In this document: one piece after another, positions 62,836 to 64,000 of the stretch
Layout of the letters: each line of letters begins with the position of its first letter
Numbering within the stretch: position 1 is the stretch's first letter
From: Selenomonadaceae bacterium
GTDB lineage: Bacteria; Bacillota; Negativicutes; Selenomonadales; Selenomonadaceae
Reading direction: 5' to 3'
DNA length: 64,000 bases
Assembly (NCBI GenBank): GCA_030523645.1
Contig: JAUNIB010000001.1
Location: 62,001 to 126,000, forward strand
Position numbers and translations under genes: made by a program
The notes under the pieces: generated by a model
The model's input: only the letters and a program-made list of their open reading frames with translations
Databases searched by the model: none
What the model was told of the DNA's origin: nothing

Positions 62836-63018
62836 AAAGGCTGTTGCACAACAACTAAAGGCCCCCATTTAGGGGGGCTGTCACCGAAGGTGACTGGGGG
62901 GTAATTGAAATAATGCCGACTTTAGCTGATAATGTTGAGCTTATTCAGTCACCCCTCCGCCCTTCGGGCACCTCCCCTGGAGGGGAGGCTTTAGCGTTTG
63001 TTTGTGCAATGGCCTTTT
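62836..63018. mobile_element. MITE-like intergenic element with imperfect inverted ends
   Basis: Ends AAAGGCTGTTGCACAACAAC (from 62836) and, inverted, AAAGGCCATTGCACAAACAA (to 63018). Inside are a reverse half-element (62859-62902, CCCCCATTTAGGGGGGC and GGTGACTGGGGGGT) and ACCCCTCCGCCC with CACCTCCCCTGGAGGGGAGG (62950-62990). No coding frame. It separates the DUF4392 gene from pxpB. Confidence 0.55.
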
Positions 63019-63044
63019 GTTGTTAAGAAGCGCGTGTTTTTGAG

Positions 63045-63809
63045 GTGAGCACCACGAATTTGAACGAAATTACTATAAAGCCGGCGGGAGACACCGCTGT
63101 GCAGGTCTTCTGCGGCAAGGAGATATCAGAGGCAGTAGGAGATAAGGTATCTGCTCTGACTGCCGCTCTCCGTGACTTCTTCGCCGCCGAGAAAATTGCC
63201 GGGATAGGTGAAGTGGTACCGGCTTTTTCTTCTCTTATTGTCCGCTATGATCCCCTTGTGACCGATTATGACGAGGTTGCCTTCCGGGTGGGCCGGGTGG
63301 CAGCCGATATTGAGATTTCTGAGGAAGGCGGCAGCCGGGGAACCATTGTGGAAATTCCTGTCTGCTACGGCGGCGAGTTCGGCGAGGACCTTGCTGATGT
63401 TGCTGCCCACAACGGCATTACGGAGCAGGAGGTCATCGACATTCACAGCGGCGGTCTTTATCGCCTCTACATGATTGGTTTCCTGCCGGGTTTCCCGTAC
63501 CTTGGCGGTCTTGACAAGCGGATATGCTGCCCCCGTCTGAAGTCCCCCCGGACGAAAATTCCCACCGGGGCGGTAGGTATCGGCGGCGAGCAGACCGGCA
63601 TTTACCCCATGGAGTCTCCGGGAGGCTGGCGGCTCATCGGCCGGACGCCGGTGACTCTCTTTGACCCGGAAGGAATACTGCCGCTTCCCTACAAGGCAGG
63701 AGATATGATAAAATTCGTGGCGATTGATAAGGCGGAGTACGACAGAATTGCCGCTGCCGAGGCGAAGCGGAAGGAAAAGCTCCGTCGGGAAAAGGGGGCA
63801 GGGGCATGA
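63045..63809 (+). CDS. pxpB: 5-oxoprolinase subunit PxpB
   Basis: 254 aa if started at GTG 63045; TTG 63060 is an alternative, since GAGGTGA at 63042-63048 would then be its ribosome site. The KipI/allophanate hydrolase subunit 1 fold is clear: IKPAGDTAVQVFCG at the start, IYRVGFLPGFPYLGG-like block here as MIGFLPGFPYLGGLDKR, PTGAVGIGGEQTGIYP and SPGGWRLIGRTP. With PxpA and PxpC it hydrolyses 5-oxoproline to glutamate using ATP. pxpC overlaps it by four bases. Confidence 0.94.
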   Translation: MSTTNLNEITIKPAGDTAVQVFCGKEISEAVGDKVSALTAALRDFFAAEKIAGIGEVVPAFSSLIVRYDPLVTDYDEVAFRVGRVAADIEISEEGGSRGTIVEIPVCYGGEFGEDLADVAAHNGITEQEVIDIHSGGLYRLYMIGFLPGFPYLGGLDKRICCPRLKSPRTKIPTGAVGIGGEQTGIYPMESPGGWRLIGRTPVTLFDPEGILPLPYKAGDMIKFVAIDKAEYDRIAAAEAKRKEKLRREKGAGA

Positions 63810-64000
63810 TAAGGATTATTTCCCCGGGGCCTCTTACCTCGGTACAGGACGGCGGCCGTCAGGGCTGTCAGTCACAAGGCTATCGTGAATGCGGTGCCGC
63901 TGATATGTACTCATTGGCTGCGGCAAATATTATGGTCGGCAACAACGACCTTCACGCGGCGGTGCTGGAGCTGACTCTGGCCGGCGGCGTTATGGAGTTC
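63806..64000 (+). CDS. pxpC: 5-oxoprolinase subunit PxpC, 3' end cut off
   Basis: The first 65 codons are visible: MIRIISPGPLTSVQDGGRQG, then MYSLAAANIMVGNNDL and AVLELTLAGGVMEF, typical of the KipA/allophanate hydrolase subunit 2 (biotin-dependent carboxyltransferase-like) family. It overlaps the pxpB stop (ATGA) and continues beyond the right edge. pxpA would be expected further downstream. Confidence 0.93.
   Translation, partial: MIRIISPGPLTSVQDGGRQGCQSQGYRECGAADMYSLAAANIMVGNNDLHAAVLELTLAGGVMEF

Overview
The window looks like chromosomal DNA of a diderm Firmicute (class Negativicutes). RpoB, RpoC, L21, L27, Obg and YhbY are Firmicutes-like and L27 carries a Prp-cleaved N-terminal extension. 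The window also encodes an outer-membrane autotransporter with a terminal Phe, so there is an outer membrane. Genus cannot be fixed from the sequence alone. RpoB has the rifampicin-sensitive residues.

Layout. (1) 1-5.2 kb: a B12-binding-type radical SAM protein (cut at the left edge), pgeF, and larB-larC-larE for the nickel pincer cofactor. (2) 5.2-17.4 kb: housekeeping block of rpoB-rpoC behind a strong promoter and a leader hairpin, then rplU-prp-rpmA-obgE-yhbY-proB. (3) 17.4-27 kb: a 39-aa hydrophobic peptide divergent from an NtrC-like AAA+ regulator that lacks GAFTGA, then a tight run trmB-rodA-response regulator-histidine kinase-symporter fused to a GHKL-like domain-stand-alone NRPS condensation domain. 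(4) 27-36.3 kb: AT-richer accessory island with an alpha/beta hydrolase, a HExxH protein, a WYL regulator, a frameshifted GIY-YIG gene, gene fragments (clostripain C-terminus, ricin lectin, DUF4143 ATPase), a likely group II intron scrap, a Fic protein, and three copies of a hairpin repeat. (5) 36.3-45.4 kb: core genes (DEAD-box helicase, CorC/HlyC protein, eukaryotic-type hexokinase, aminotransferase, cupin, mnmA, MATE pump, YbaK). (6) 45.5-54 kb: second accessory stretch with two AlbA_2/Schlafen-type regulators whose upstream regions carry short repeats at about one helical turn, a membrane LuxR regulator flanked by 19-bp direct repeats, the autotransporter, and a zeta-type kinase with a small partner. 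(7) 54-64 kb: metabolism centred on glutamate: class II aldolase, a long glutamine synthetase, a hybrid kinase with two amino-acid-binding-type sensor domains, a 3-hydroxyisobutyrate dehydrogenase-like enzyme, a DUF4392 (D-glutamate cyclase-like) protein, and 5-oxoprolinase subunits pxpB and pxpC (cut at the right edge).

The most unusual items are the symporter/condensation-domain pair, the peptide/AAA+ regulator pair, the iteron-like arrays before the AlbA_2 genes, the repeated pattern of accessory genes flanked by direct repeats or a duplicated gene tail, and the apparent D-glutamate to 5-oxoproline to glutamate route. No rRNA, tRNA, CRISPR array or intact transposase was seen.
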